This document shows positions 29,209 to 38,009 of a DNA stretch of 64,000 nucleotides, piece by piece (within the stretch, counting starts at the first letter, position 1; the number at the start of each line of letters is the position of its first letter). The position numbers and the translations under genes are program-made. This stretch comes from Brucella sp. BE17 (lineage in GTDB: Bacteria; Pseudomonadota; Alphaproteobacteria; Rhizobiales; Rhizobiaceae), in contig NZ_CP154467.1 of assembly GCF_039545455.1 (NCBI RefSeq), positions 1,978,501 through 2,042,500 on the forward strand, in the 5' to 3' direction. The notes under the pieces are model-generated. The model worked only from the letters and a program-made list of their open reading frames with translations, had not been told where the DNA came from and made no database searches.

Positions 29209-31055
29209 GCTTTTTTGAGTTCCACATAAAAGACAGTACCGTCTGTGCTGCTATTCACTGCGATTGTGCCGCCGTAATCGGTGACGATCTCCTTTACGAT
29301 CACGAGGCCAAGCCCAAGTCCCTTTTCCTTGGAGGTATTGAAGGGCGAAAACAAATTGTCGTGTATGGACTGCGGCATGCCAGGGCCATTATCGGAGATG
29401 GTAATAAGAACGCTCTCGCTTTTCTCTTCCACGCGCACGTCGATCCGCCCCTTGTCACCGTGCGGCTCGACCGCTTCCAGCGCATTCTGAAACAGATTGA
29501 TCAGCACCTGTTCGAGCCGGATCGAATGTCCGATGACATGCAATTCTGGCGGTGGCAGTTTGATGTCGAGCTGATCCATGCGACCGGCAAACCGGCTGCG
29601 CAACAAGACGAGCGCGCCGGAAATAACCCGTTCCAGCACAGTCGGTCCGGCAGGTGTACGGCCCTTGCGAGCGAGCGCCTTGAGGTCGCCGGTAATGGTT
29701 CCGATACGGTCGGTCAGGGCTGCGATTTCATCGAGATTTTCCACCGCATCGTTGAAACGCTTGCGGGCAAGAAAAGTCTTTGCATTATCCGCATAGGCCC
29801 GAATGGTCGCCACCGGCTGGTTGATCTCATGTGCCACGCCTGCCGCCACCTGCCCCATGATGGCCAGCCGGTTGGCGTGAACAAGGTCTTGCTGCACGCC
29901 CTGCAACATGGTTTCTGTTCGCCGGTGATCGCTGATTTCGACTTGCAGGCGGTCATGAGCGAGGCTCAGATCGCGGGTACGCTCCTTGACGCGCTCTTCC
30001 AGTTGCATCTGCGTGTGCCGGGCGCGGGCAATGCGTGCCGCCAGTTTCTGACGCCGGCGTAAAAGCAGGCCGACAATCGTAGTCAGAGCCGCGAGAACGA
30101 TGAAGGTATAGAGGCGCGCTTCGCGCACGGCTGCGGTTACTACTGGTCGCAGCGGTGCAAGGCTATACATCTGCCATGGGGTGGAGGGCACGGTGGAATG
30201 GATGGCCAGAAAATCGGTGCGCTGTGTGTTACCGGGCAGCAATGCATTTAACAGCAAGAGATTGCTGCCATTGCCGGATTTAACCGAGAGCGGCAGGGGA
30301 GAGAGCGATGTATCGCCAAATTGCAGGCTCTCCCGAATAGCCGCACTCTGCTGGCGTCCGATTGTGCCGATGGTCATGAAGCGCCATGACGGCAGGCTGG
30401 TGATGAGAACGATGTTGCGCTCATCTGTCACGAAAGTGGGGCGGCCAGCATTTTTCCAGTCGTTTTCCAGGCGATCAAATTCCAGCTTGACCACGATGAC
30501 GCCCAGTGGCCCGTTCGGCCCATCGACGCGGCGCGAGATATAAAGGCCGGGACGATGACTGACGGTGCCCAGCGCAAAATATTCGGCGCTGCCGCTTTTC
30601 ATCGCCTCCTGAAAATAAGGCCGGAATTCGTAATCATTGCCGACGAAGCTTAAAGGTTCGCGCCAGTTGCTTGCAGCAATGGCGACGCCGTCAAGACCGA
30701 CCAGATAGATCACCGCAGCCTGCGTGCCTTCTGCCAGCACTTCCAGCTTTTCGTTCAAAGCTGCGGTGGCGGACTCATCTTCAAGAGCTGCCTCCAGCGC
30801 CTTGTCCTTGGAAAGTACCAGCGGCAACGCGCGCTGCTTTTCCAGCACCGCCAGCAACAGTGCGGTATTGAGATTGGCATCGATCGTGGTTCGTTCGCCC
30901 AGCGAAAGCACGGCCCTGTTGCGGGCGATATCGCCGACAGCCCAGAAGCCGACCACGAAAACCATCAGACATACGAGCGCGAACAAACCCCATAGTCGCA
31001 AGTTGGAGGCGGTCAGCCCGCTTTGGCTGTCGTCGAATGGGCTGATCTTATTCAT
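29205..31055 (-). CDS. dctB: C4-dicarboxylate sensor histidine kinase DctB
   Basis: A 616-residue inner-membrane sensor. A first membrane segment (about 20-40, [20 protein letters not shown]) and a second (about 305-325) enclose a periplasmic double-PAS-like sensor domain. A cytoplasmic coiled coil ([20 protein letters not shown]) leads to the HisKA domain with VAHEINQP, where His is near residue 407. The ATPase domain has [10 protein letters not shown] (N box), ISDNGPGMP (G1) and [12 protein letters not shown] (G2). The start at 31055 is preferred; one at 31070 would overlap the first activator site. Confidence 0.95.
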   Translation of the reverse strand: MNKISPFDDSQSGLTASNLRLWGLFALVCLMVFVVGFWAVGDIARNRAVLSLGERTTIDANLNTALLLAVLEKQRALPLVLSKDKALEAALEDESATAALNEKLEVLAEGTQAAVIYLVGLDGVAIAASNWREPLSFVGNDYEFRPYFQEAMKSGSAEYFALGTVSHRPGLYISRRVDGPNGPLGVIVVKLEFDRLENDWKNAGRPTFVTDERNIVLITSLPSWRFMTIGTIGRQQSAAIRESLQFGDTSLSPLPLSVKSGNGSNLLLLNALLPGNTQRTDFLAIHSTVPSTPWQMYSLAPLRPVVTAAVREARLYTFIVLAALTTIVGLLLRRRQKLAARIARARHTQMQLEERVKERTRDLSLAHDRLQVEISDHRRTETMLQGVQQDLVHANRLAIMGQVAAGVAHEINQPVATIRAYADNAKTFLARKRFNDAVENLDEIAALTDRIGTITGDLKALARKGRTPAGPTVLERVISGALVLLRSRFAGRMDQLDIKLPPPELHVIGHSIRLEQVLINLFQNALEAVEPHGDKGRIDVRVEEKSESVLITISDNGPGMPQSIHDNLFSPFNTSKEKGLGLGLVIVKEIVTDYGGTIAVNSSTDGTVFYVELKKA

Positions 31056-31064
31056 CGTATAGAT

Positions 31065-31080
31065 GTGCAATATATCGCAC
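31065..31080. promoter_or_regulatory. Upstream activator site 1, probable DctD binding site
   Basis: GTGCAATATATCGCAC is a 16-bp near-palindrome (one mismatch) centred 33 bp from site 2, close to three helical turns. Confidence 0.78.
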
Positions 31081-31097
31081 TTTTAATAAAGAAGAAT

Positions 31098-31113
31098 GTG
31101 CGATATATCGCAC
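31098..31113. promoter_or_regulatory. Upstream activator site 2, probable DctD binding site
   Basis: GTGCGATATATCGCAC is a perfect 16-bp palindrome. It lies about 75 bp upstream of the -24 element of dctA, a normal distance for a sigma-54 enhancer. Confidence 0.8.
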
Positions 31114-31186
31114 GATTTTTAGGGTTTTCCAAGCCCAACTGAATTAAATCTATTTATTTTAATAACTTAAGTTGACCTTGCTAGTT

Positions 31187-31202
31187 TGGCATGAGGATTG
31201 CT
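31187..31202 (+). promoter_or_regulatory. Sigma-54 (-24/-12) promoter of dctA
   Basis: TGGCATGAGGATTGCT has GG at 31188-31189 and GC at 31200-31201 with exactly 10 bases between them. It fits TGGCAC-N5-TTGCW with one change. Confidence 0.88.
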
Positions 31203-31300
31203 CCTAGTGACTGCAGCAGCGGCGCAGACCGTTGGAATTCCCAGACTGAGAGGCTCGGGAGGCTGGATGAAGATCCGGGCTGGGCCCAACGGAGGATATC

Positions 31301-32635
31301 ATGATTGCAGTACCGACAGGCGCCGCCGCAGAGCCGCGCCGTCCCATCCCGCTTTACAAGCATCTTTATGTGCAGGTTCTGGTGGCTATTGCCGCCGGTA
31401 TTCTGCTTGGCCATTTTTATCCCGATCTCGGCACTCAGCTGAAGCCGTTGGGCGATGCGTTCATCAAGCTGGTGAAGATGATTATCGCCCCGGTTATCTT
31501 CCTCACGGTTGCGACTGGCATTGCCGGCATGACCGACATGAAAAAAGTCGGTCGAGTAGCCGGTAAGGCGATGCTCTACTTCCTCACCTTCTCAACCCTT
31601 GCTCTGGTCATAGGTCTCGTCGTTGCCAATGTTGTACAGCCGGGTGCCGGCATGCATATCGATCCGGCATCTCTGGACCCGAAGGCTGTTGCGGATTACG
31701 CCGCCAAGGCGCATGAGCAGTCGATTACCGGCTTCCTGACAAATATCATTCCGACCACCATTGTTGGTGCTTTCGCAAGTGGAGATATTCTTCAGGTCCT
31801 TTTCTTTTCGGTCCTGTTCGGTGTTGCGCTCGCCATGGTTGGCGACAAGGGCAAGCCGGTCACCGATTTCCTGCATGTCTTGATGGCCCCTGTCTTCAAG
31901 CTAGTGGCGATCCTCATGAAGGCCGCTCCCATCGGTGCGTTCGGTGCCATGGCCTTTACCATTGGCAAATATGGCATTGGTTCCATCGCCAATCTGGCGA
32001 TGCTGATCGGAACATTCTATCTGACCTCGCTGCTCTTCGTTCTGGTCGTACTGGGTGCCGTCGCGCGCTATAATGGCTTCTCCATCCTTGCCTTGATCCG
32101 CTACATTAAGGAAGAACTGCTGCTGGTTCTGGGTACCTCTTCATCGGAGGCCGCCCTGCCGACGCTTATGGACAAAATGGAAAAAGCCGGCTGCAAGCGC
32201 TCGGTGGTGGGGCTCGTCATTCCAACGGGCTATTCCTTCAATCTTGACGGTACCAACATCTATATGACGCTGGCCGCCCTCTTCATCGCGCAGGCGACCG
32301 ATATTCCGCTGTCGCTCGGCGACCAGATTTTGCTGCTTTTGGTGGCGATGCTAAGCTCCAAGGGGGCTGCTGGTATCACGGGCGCGGGCTTCATCACCCT
32401 GGCTGCGACCCTGTCGGTGGTTCCCGCCGTCCCGGTCGCCGGCATGGCGCTTATTCTCGGTATCGACCGCTTCATGTCTGAATGCCGTGCGCTGACCAAT
32501 CTGGTCGGCAATGCGGTTGCAACCATCGTTGTTGCGCGCTGGGAAGGTGAGCTCGACACGACCAAGCTCACAGCCGCAATGCAGGGCACACCGGTTATCA
32601 TCGATACGGTGCCCCAGCTTGAGCCTGCGGAATAA
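31301..32635 (+). CDS. dctA: C4-dicarboxylate/proton (or sodium) symporter DctA
   Basis: A 444-residue inner-membrane carrier of the DAACS family that imports succinate, fumarate and malate. Eight membrane segments and two re-entrant loops are expected. The signatures [20 protein letters not shown] (about 62-81), [16 protein letters not shown] (loop 1 serine-rich motif), [20 protein letters not shown] and [18 protein letters not shown] are present. GGAGGAT precedes the ATG after a leader of about 90 bases. It is transcribed from the sigma-54 promoter and activated by the adjacent DctBD pair. Confidence 0.97.
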   Translation: MIAVPTGAAAEPRRPIPLYKHLYVQVLVAIAAGILLGHFYPDLGTQLKPLGDAFIKLVKMIIAPVIFLTVATGIAGMTDMKKVGRVAGKAMLYFLTFSTLALVIGLVVANVVQPGAGMHIDPASLDPKAVADYAAKAHEQSITGFLTNIIPTTIVGAFASGDILQVLFFSVLFGVALAMVGDKGKPVTDFLHVLMAPVFKLVAILMKAAPIGAFGAMAFTIGKYGIGSIANLAMLIGTFYLTSLLFVLVVLGAVARYNGFSILALIRYIKEELLLVLGTSSSEAALPTLMDKMEKAGCKRSVVGLVIPTGYSFNLDGTNIYMTLAALFIAQATDIPLSLGDQILLLLVAMLSSKGAAGITGAGFITLAATLSVVPAVPVAGMALILGIDRFMSECRALTNLVGNAVATIVVARWEGELDTTKLTAAMQGTPVIIDTVPQLEPAE

Positions 32636-32661
32636 GGCCCAACCTTACAAGCTATGATCAT

Positions 32662-32694
32662 GGAACGGCCCGCTTTGGTGGGCCGTTCTTTTTC
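32662..32694 (+). terminator. Rho-independent terminator after dctA
   Basis: GAACGGCCC and GGGCCGTTC pair around GCTTTGGT and are followed by TTTTTC. Confidence 0.9.
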
Positions 32695-32762
32695 GGCCTT
32701 AAGCGTGCCGTATTCTATCCTATTGAGGAAACACACTTTTTTTAATGGCGAATCGGTGAATC

Positions 32763-32790
32763 AAAACAGGCGGGATTTCCCGCCTGTTTT
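32763..32790. terminator. Bidirectional terminator between dctA and the cysteine peptidase gene
   Basis: AAAACAGGCGGGA and TCCCGCCTGTTTT form a perfect stem around TT. The A and T runs suit the minus-strand peptidase gene ending at 32817. Confidence 0.88.
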
Positions 32791-32816
32791 GATTGATAAG
32801 TCGTTTGAAATGATTA

Positions 32817-33437
32817 CTATCGCACTGCGCCGACCAGAAGGTTTTCGGGTGCTTCGATGGAAACCCAGCGACCGCTATGGTTCGAAGCCTGGCGCTTCAG
32901 ATAGCTATAATCCGTATCATCCCAGCGCATGACTTCATCGGTCAGATTGTCCAGAATGTAATCGCCGCGATCTGTGCGAACCGTCAGAACGGCATGGCCT
33001 TCGCCGTCGGGTTTGCGAACAACGGTAATCAGAAGATTGCTAATCGGAATACCGGCCTCGTTCAATTCACGCTGCTTGAGAAGGACATAGTCCTCGCAAT
33101 CGCCAACGGTGGTCGGGTAAGCCCAGTATTCCTCAACGCCGTAGATTTCCATATCGGTCATTGGTTTGATGCGCTCGTTGATCGAATGATTGACGGCGAT
33201 GATGTTTTGCCAATTGGCTGACGTCAATTGTAGCGGGCGCGTGTCGCGGCTGGTGACGTTGCATTCGGCAGCTTCGCGCTTGCAGAACTCATAATGGCCT
33301 ATCGGCTGTGATGTCGTTTTGCCGGTCTGCATGAAATTGCTTGATGCTGCTTCGGCACTAAAGCCAGTCAGCAACACCGAAGCCGCCAAAGCGGCTGCTG
33401 CCATGATCTTTGTGGTTGAGCGAACAACGCAAAACAT
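32817..33437 (-). CDS. Exported transglutaminase-like cysteine peptidase (BTLCP/DUF920)
   Basis: A 206-residue protein with a signal peptide (about 1-30, TKIMAAAALAASVLLTGFSA then EA). The catalytic triad of the bacterial transglutaminase-like family is visible: Cys in TVGDCEDYVLLK, His in GEGHAVLTVRT and Asp in YILDNLTDEV. In other bacteria LapG of this superfamily cleaves a surface adhesin, but this protein belongs to the broader Rhizobiales DUF920 group without known substrate. The upstream region shared with the divergent gene has two full CtrA boxes. An in-frame TTG at 33443 is an alternative start. Confidence 0.88.
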   Translation of the reverse strand: MFCVVRSTTKIMAAAALAASVLLTGFSAEAASSNFMQTGKTTSQPIGHYEFCKREAAECNVTSRDTRPLQLTSANWQNIIAVNHSINERIKPMTDMEIYGVEEYWAYPTTVGDCEDYVLLKQRELNEAGIPISNLLITVVRKPDGEGHAVLTVRTDRGDYILDNLTDEVMRWDDTDYSYLKRQASNHSGRWVSIEAPENLLVGAVR

Positions 33438-33476
33438 ACTCAACGCCCTTGCCGAAGATTAACATTCGTTCATTTA

Positions 33477-33491
33477 TTAACGAAACGTTAA
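33477..33491. promoter_or_regulatory. Candidate CtrA box 1
   Basis: TTAACGAAACGTTAA fits TTAA-N7-TTAA exactly and is itself palindromic. It lies 40 bp upstream of the cysteine peptidase start. Confidence 0.6.
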
Positions 33492-33543
33492 AGACTGAAA
33501 CAGGCGAGAGTCAATTCGGATTGCCACTTGGTGGTTCAACTTC

Positions 33544-33559
33544 TTAAGTAATGGTTAAC
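33544..33559. promoter_or_regulatory. Candidate CtrA box 2
   Basis: TTAAGTAATGGTTAAC fits the full CtrA consensus TTAA-N7-TTAAC exactly. It lies 67 bp from box 1. Confidence 0.65.
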
Positions 33560-33760
33560 GCGCGCGGAATGAATTAATGCACCAAATAGTTGATTCTGTT
33601 GGATGGTAACCAGCGCCAAACTCGCTCTGAACCACTCATAATTTTGCCATGGTCGGCGCGCTTTTCTTTTGTCCTGAACGGCTGGTTTCTGGCTTGTTCG
33701 GTCGGGCCTGAAATGCCGGCATTGGGCACGGTGTGAGGCCCTTTGACAAGGGGCCACGGG

Positions 33761-34867
33761 ATGACAGGCGCAACCACGCGCAAGGCCACCGCAGATGACA
33801 TTGATGCGCTCTTACGCATTGAGGAGTGTTGTTTCGAGACGGACCGCATTTCCCGCCGTTCGTTTCGCGTTCTGATCGCACGCCCGACTGCCGAAACAAT
33901 AGTCGCCGAGGTGGGCGGTGCGGTTGTTGGTTATGCGATGATCCTGTTTCGCCAAGGGACCGGACTGGCGCGGTTTTATTCACTTGCTGTTCTGCCAGAT
34001 AGCGGGCTGAAAGGCATCGGGTCACTTCTTCTGATGGCGGCGGAAACCGTAGCCTTCGAACATGATCGTATGTTGTTGCGGCTGGAAGTGCGCGAAGACA
34101 ATGCGCGTGCCATCGCACTTTATACCCGCCATGGCTACCGACCTATCGGCCGCTATCTCGATTATTATGCCGATCATTCCAGCGCTCTTCGCTTTGAAAA
34201 GACGGTGCGCGGCGATTTTTCGCCGGTTCCGTCCTTTCCCTATTACGAGCAGACGACGGATTTTACCTGCGGTGCGGCCTGCCTGATGATGGTTCTGGCT
34301 CGTGACATGCCGCAGACACGCCTTGATCCTGTACTGGAAATTCGGCTCTGGCGCGATGCAACGACCATCTACATGATGTCGGGGCCGGGCGGTTGCGAGC
34401 CGTTCGGACTGGCTGTTGCCGGATATGAGCGCGGCCTTGCGGCATCAATCATCGTGTCGACACAGGACACGCTTTTTCTGCAATCGGTACGCTCAGTCGC
34501 AAAACGAAAGGTCATGCAACTGGCACAAACCGATTTTCGCCAGCGAGCGGAAGCCTATGGCATTCCGGTCGAATATCGCCACTTTACTTTATTCGATATT
34601 CTCTGCGCCCTGCGGCGGGGTGCGTCTGTAATCGTTCTTATCAGCGGTTACCATATGTTCGGCAAGAAAGTGCCGCACTGGGTGCTCGCGCATGGCGAGG
34701 ACGGACGCCATATTTTCATTCATGATCCGTGGGTGGCGGACGAGCGTGGTGAGACCATCGCCGATGCGGCCAATTTGCCGGTACCCTTCCATATTTTTAA
34801 TCGTATTGCACGCTTTGGTGCCGATGGGCTGCGAGCGACTATTATTTTTGAAAAAGGAAAAGATTGA
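33761..34867 (+). CDS. GNAT acetyltransferase fused to a C39-like cysteine peptidase
   Basis: A 368-residue two-domain protein. Residues about 5-150 are a GNAT domain with FYSLAVLPDSGLKGIGSLLL (acetyl-CoA loop) and LEVREDNARAIALYTRHGY. Residues about 158-365 are a C39-like peptidase domain (DUF3335 type) with C170 in TTDFTCGAACLMMV, H306 in VPHWVLAHG and D322 in FIHDPW, a plausible Cys-His-Asp triad. No signal peptide, so it is cytoplasmic. Its stop TGA overlaps the ATG of the ATP-grasp gene (TGATG). ATG at 33761 is used; 33743 is an alternative. Substrate unknown. Confidence 0.85.
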   Translation: MTGATTRKATADDIDALLRIEECCFETDRISRRSFRVLIARPTAETIVAEVGGAVVGYAMILFRQGTGLARFYSLAVLPDSGLKGIGSLLLMAAETVAFEHDRMLLRLEVREDNARAIALYTRHGYRPIGRYLDYYADHSSALRFEKTVRGDFSPVPSFPYYEQTTDFTCGAACLMMVLARDMPQTRLDPVLEIRLWRDATTIYMMSGPGGCEPFGLAVAGYERGLAASIIVSTQDTLFLQSVRSVAKRKVMQLAQTDFRQRAEAYGIPVEYRHFTLFDILCALRRGASVIVLISGYHMFGKKVPHWVLAHGEDGRHIFIHDPWVADERGETIADAANLPVPFHIFNRIARFGADGLRATIIFEKGKD

Positions 34868-36327
34868 TGACCATATGCGCTATTCTTGTAGGGCGTCTTT
34901 CCGATATCGACAACGGTGCGACGCCGCACAAGGTCATGACCCATCGCGATTATCTTGCCCATCCAGCTTTGTTCAACGATCAGCTACGGCCACGCATCAT
35001 CAATCTGTCGCGTTGTTATCGCTACCAAAGCCGCAGCTATTACGCTTCGCTGCTGGCCGAAGCACGCGGTCACCGCGTCATCCCCTCCGTTGAAACGATG
35101 ATCGATCTCTCAGAACGAAAGCTTTACGAAAATGCCATTCCAGAACTCGAAGATGCCTTGAACAAAACATTTGCAAAGTATCCGCATAAACAGTGCGACA
35201 CTGTCCATGTGCATTTCGGTTTTGCAGAAGACCCGGATTTCGAACGCTTCGGTCGGCTCCTGTTCGACTGGTTCCGGGCACCGTCGCTGGAAGTGACTGT
35301 GAAGCCCGGCGAATGGGTTTGTATCCAGAAGATCGGCTTTGCCAACATCGCCAAATTTCACGATGAGCGCAAAGTGCAGTTCGAAGAGGCGCTGGCGCGC
35401 TATACGAAACGCGAATGGCGCGCCGCAAGGCCAAAAGTTCCAGCGCGCTATTCTTTCGCCACGCTTTGCGATCCCAAAGAGGCCATGCCGCCTTCATCGG
35501 TGTCGACGCTTAAACACTGGGCAAAAATTGCCGGGCGTCTTGGCGTCGATGTGGAACCCATCGGTCGCAAGGAGCTGTCGCGCCTTGCCAATTACGATGC
35601 GCTGTTCATTCGCGAGACAACGTCGATTTCCAATCATACCTATCGTTTTGCACGGCGGGCGCAGCAGGAAAACATGCCGGTTATCGACGACCCGATCTCG
35701 ATGATCCGCTGCACCAACAAGGTCTATCTGCATGAACGCATGCAGGCCAATGACGTGGCCGTGCCGGAAACGCTTATGATTGCAGGCGAAGAGGATCTGG
35801 AACGGGTCGCCGATGTTCTCGGTTTTCCGCTGGTTATCAAGATACCGGATTCGTCTTTTTCGCGTGGCGTCAAGAAGGCGAAGAATCTTACCGAACTCAA
35901 GCAGCTGGCCGGGCTTTGGCTTCAGGATAGCGACCTGTTGCTGGCACAAAAATATATGCCGACCGCTTTTGACTGGCGTGTCGGCGTTCTCGACGGAAAA
36001 CCGCTTTTTGCCTGCCAGTATATGATGGCAAAGAACCACTGGCAGATCATCCAGCACGATACGGGCGGCGAGCCACAGGAAGGCGGTTTTCGCTCCTTTG
36101 CGCTCGGTGATGTACCGATGAAGGTTCTGGAAACTAGCCTGCGGGCTGCCCGATGCATTGGTGACGGATTATATGGTGTCGATCTGAAGGAGGGGGAGGA
36201 TGGGGTTGTAGTGATCGAGGTGAATGACAATCCTAATCTCGAACATGGCGTGGAAGATGCCGCCGAAAAAGACGAGGTCTGGATCAATCTCACGCGCTGG
36301 TTCACAGATAGGCTCGACCGGCGTTAG
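34867..36327 (+). CDS. RimK-like ATP-grasp ligase with RLAN N-terminal domain
   Basis: A 486-residue protein. Residues about 1-200 match the RimK-like ATP-grasp N-terminal (RLAN) type, with LSRCYRYQSRSYYASLLAEA near 40-59. The ATP-grasp part (about 225-480) has IRETTSISNHTYRFARRAQ, a substrate/ATP segment FPLVIKIPDSSFSRGVKKA and the metal-binding VVIEVNDNPNLEHG near the C terminus. RimK relatives ligate amino acids to proteins or small molecules; the substrate here is unknown. It is translationally coupled to the GNAT-C39 gene. Its stop TAG lies at the left edge of a 105-bp repeat copy. Confidence 0.88.
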   Translation: MTICAILVGRLSDIDNGATPHKVMTHRDYLAHPALFNDQLRPRIINLSRCYRYQSRSYYASLLAEARGHRVIPSVETMIDLSERKLYENAIPELEDALNKTFAKYPHKQCDTVHVHFGFAEDPDFERFGRLLFDWFRAPSLEVTVKPGEWVCIQKIGFANIAKFHDERKVQFEEALARYTKREWRAARPKVPARYSFATLCDPKEAMPPSSVSTLKHWAKIAGRLGVDVEPIGRKELSRLANYDALFIRETTSISNHTYRFARRAQQENMPVIDDPISMIRCTNKVYLHERMQANDVAVPETLMIAGEEDLERVADVLGFPLVIKIPDSSFSRGVKKAKNLTELKQLAGLWLQDSDLLLAQKYMPTAFDWRVGVLDGKPLFACQYMMAKNHWQIIQHDTGGEPQEGGFRSFALGDVPMKVLETSLRAARCIGDGLYGVDLKEGEDGVVVIEVNDNPNLEHGVEDAAEKDEVWINLTRWFTDRLDRR

Positions 36328-36428
36328 AAGCGCATCCCGAAAAGTGTGAAACGGTTTTCGGATAAGATGCGCGTTAAATAAGAGAGATGGAGCGCAGATC
36401 TTATTCAATCAGATCAAATCGCACGCTA
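36325..36428. repeat. Palindromic repeat of Bru-RS type, copy B
   Basis: It begins TAGAAGCGCATCC, has AAAGTGTGAAACGGTTTTCG in its left part and the internal palindrome AGATCTTATTCAATCAGATC, and ends GCACGCTA. The same plan as copy A at 22985-23089, more diverged. It follows the stop of the ATP-grasp gene, whose TAG coincides with its first bases. Confidence 0.75.
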
Positions 36429-36462
36429 AAGATGCCCGCCAGAATGCAGGCGCTCGGGCATC
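36428..36462 (-). terminator. Probable terminator of the RlpA-like gene
   Basis: GATGCCCG (36431-36438) pairs with CGGGCATC (36455-36462), directly after the stop codon on the minus strand, followed by TTTA. Confidence 0.6.
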
Positions 36463-36818
36463 TACATGCGTGTATAGCAGATTTTGGTATGCCCGGCACT
36501 GATGAAGCCGAGGCGGCTCGCAGCCCCTTTGGAGAGGTCGAGCACGCGTCCCTTGATGAAGGGGCCACGATCATTGATCCGCACAACGAGTGATTTACCG
36601 TTTCTCTGATTGGTGACCCGTATTTTGCTGCCAAGCGGCAATGTACGGTGCGCTGCGGTCAGACCAGCGGGGTTCATGCGTTCACCGGAAGCCGTTTTCG
36701 AGGTGAGAGCGTACCAGGAGGCACCGCCGCATTGGCCTGCCGAGGCTTCGATTGCAGTTACGGCGAGAAGGCCGCTGGTCGCAAGAGCGAGCGTAGCCAT
36801 ACGGGTCTTGAAGTTCAT
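36462..36818 (-). CDS. Short RlpA-like double-psi beta-barrel protein
   Basis: A 118-residue exported protein. The signal peptide spans about residues 1-27 ([20 protein letters not shown] then ASAGQ). The rest is one RlpA double-psi beta-barrel with [20 protein letters not shown], the [13 protein letters not shown] strand and [20 protein letters not shown], which includes the conserved Asp/His-region residues NDRGP. RlpA proteins cleave or bind denuded glycan strands at division sites. There is no SPOR domain, so it would lack septal targeting through that route. The start at 36818 follows GGAACTGAC, a weak site. Confidence 0.85.
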   Translation of the reverse strand: MNFKTRMATLALATSGLLAVTAIEASAGQCGGASWYALTSKTASGERMNPAGLTAAHRTLPLGSKIRVTNQRNGKSLVVRINDRGPFIKGRVLDLSKGAASRLGFISAGHTKICYTRM

Positions 36819-37354
36819 GTCAGTTCCACTAACTGTTAACTTTGGTTCCTTCAGAGTTACGCTGAAGGGCATTAGCCCAATGGTGACTAAATGCGGCCTT
36901 GGCGTGATTATAATGAGAATATTCCAAGACATTGAAAAATCTAAATAATAAGGAAAAATATCCTATACTGAGCTATTATTACTTATCTTTCTAAACATAC
37001 ATCAGGAATATTATCGATGGATTCCATTTTTTCCTTAAAAGAAAAGAGATAATTCCGTAATATTATTTATCGTTGTTTTTTCGTGATGGATGCTTAGTGA
37101 AAGCGAGAGGTTTCATTTTTAAGCTCTGAGGAGCGGCTGTCCACCATTACAATCTTTATTTGTATTGTAAGTTGAACGCGTCTCGCTCAAAGTTGAGGAA
37201 ATGCGGCCATTGTGGGGCCAAGAATGCAATTCATGGCTGTAAACTGTTAGAAATTTACCTCGGCCTTTTTCTCAATGACATTTCTTTGACCGCTCTTATA
37301 TACCGCTTTCACGGAATTACCTGCTATAAGCGTGGGACAATCTGGCGGAAAACC
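36819..37354. other. AT-rich intergenic region
   Basis: A 536-bp gap between the RlpA-like gene and the DUF454 gene. Positions 36930-37100 are clearly AT-rich compared with the rest of the window. An inverted repeat TTACAAT-N10-ATTGTAA is at 37147-37170. The open frame from 37160 into the DUF454 gene has unlikely protein content. No other gene is supported. Confidence 0.6.
37147..37170. promoter_or_regulatory. Operator-like inverted repeat upstream of the DUF454 gene
   Basis: TTACAAT and ATTGTAA are perfect 7-bp arms separated by 10 bases. It lies about 185 bp upstream of the DUF454 start. The binding factor is unknown. Confidence 0.4.
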
Positions 37355-37771
37355 ATGCACGACCCCCACACCAAAGACGAGATCGACACGAACGCTCCCC
37401 GCACCTCGGCGGTCATGCGGGTGCTTTATATGGCGCTGGGTATCATCATGGTCATGCTGGGGATCATCGGGGCGGTGCTTCCGGTGATGCCGACGACGAT
37501 TTTTCTCATTCTTGCCGCTTGGTTTTTTGCGCGCTCATCACCGAAACTTGAAGCACGTCTGCTGGCCGATCCCCGGTTCGGGCCACTAATTATCAAATGG
37601 CGAGAGCGCGGTGCCATTCCCCCGCGGGCTAAACTCTATGCCTCCATCGGCATGAGCGTGGGTTATCTTCTGTTCTGGTGGAGCGCCCGTCCCGGACCGC
37701 TGCTTGCTTCAGTTGTCACCATTTTCATGCTTGGATCGGCAGTCTATGTTCTCTCACGCCCGAGTGCGTAA
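37355..37771 (+). CDS. DUF454 (YbaN-like) membrane protein
   Basis: A 138-residue inner-membrane protein with three or four hydrophobic segments. The DUF454 pattern is GIIMVMLGIIGAVLPVMPTT (about 31-50), FLILAAWFFARSSPKLEARL and LIIKWRERGAIPPRAKLYA, then a C-terminal hairpin of two membrane helices. The function of this family is unknown. The ATG at 37355 gives the usual length; the frame upstream to 37160 reads through AT-rich DNA and is unlikely to be coding. The Pho box of pstS lies downstream, so it is not part of the pst unit. Confidence 0.87.
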   Translation: MHDPHTKDEIDTNAPRTSAVMRVLYMALGIIMVMLGIIGAVLPVMPTTIFLILAAWFFARSSPKLEARLLADPRFGPLIIKWRERGAIPPRAKLYASIGMSVGYLLFWWSARPGPLLASVVTIFMLGSAVYVLSRPSA

Positions 37772-37921
37772 GGCTGATCTCAATTTTTAAGCGCTCAATC
37801 ATTCGCAAGCGTTCAGGCTCTGCTTATCAAGCTAGAAGATTGATTCCCATGTAAGTTCTTCAGTCTGGGTCGCGGGATGCGAAATCCCACTTAATTGCTG
37901 GCAGGCATGATTGATACAATC

Positions 37922-37950
37922 CTGTAACATGGCTGTCATATGACTGTTAT
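37922..37950 (+). promoter_or_regulatory. Pho box with three direct repeats upstream of pstS
   Basis: CTGTAAC, CTGTCAT and CTGTTAT start at 37922, 37933 and 37944, an exact 11-bp spacing. This is the arrangement bound by phosphorylated PhoB. It lies 60 bp upstream of the pstS start. Confidence 0.88.
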
Positions 37951-38009
37951 AAAGAGCGCGTAGACGGCTACTGACGCTCATCGTCATATGTCCTTTCGAA
38001 CAGGAGCTG

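Larger units (their letters stand above)
33438..33760. other. Divergent intergenic region with CtrA boxes
   Basis: This 323-bp gap lies between the cysteine peptidase (minus) and the GNAT-C39 fusion gene (plus). It holds two TTAA-N7-TTAA sites and no supported gene. Most of the right half (33560-33740) shows nothing further that I can assign. Confidence 0.6.

Noticed and set aside
37160-37354. N-terminal extension of the DUF454 protein
   Set aside because: The first 65 residues are encoded in AT-rich DNA, have no family similarity and cross an inverted repeat. The ATG at 37355 gives a normal-length protein.
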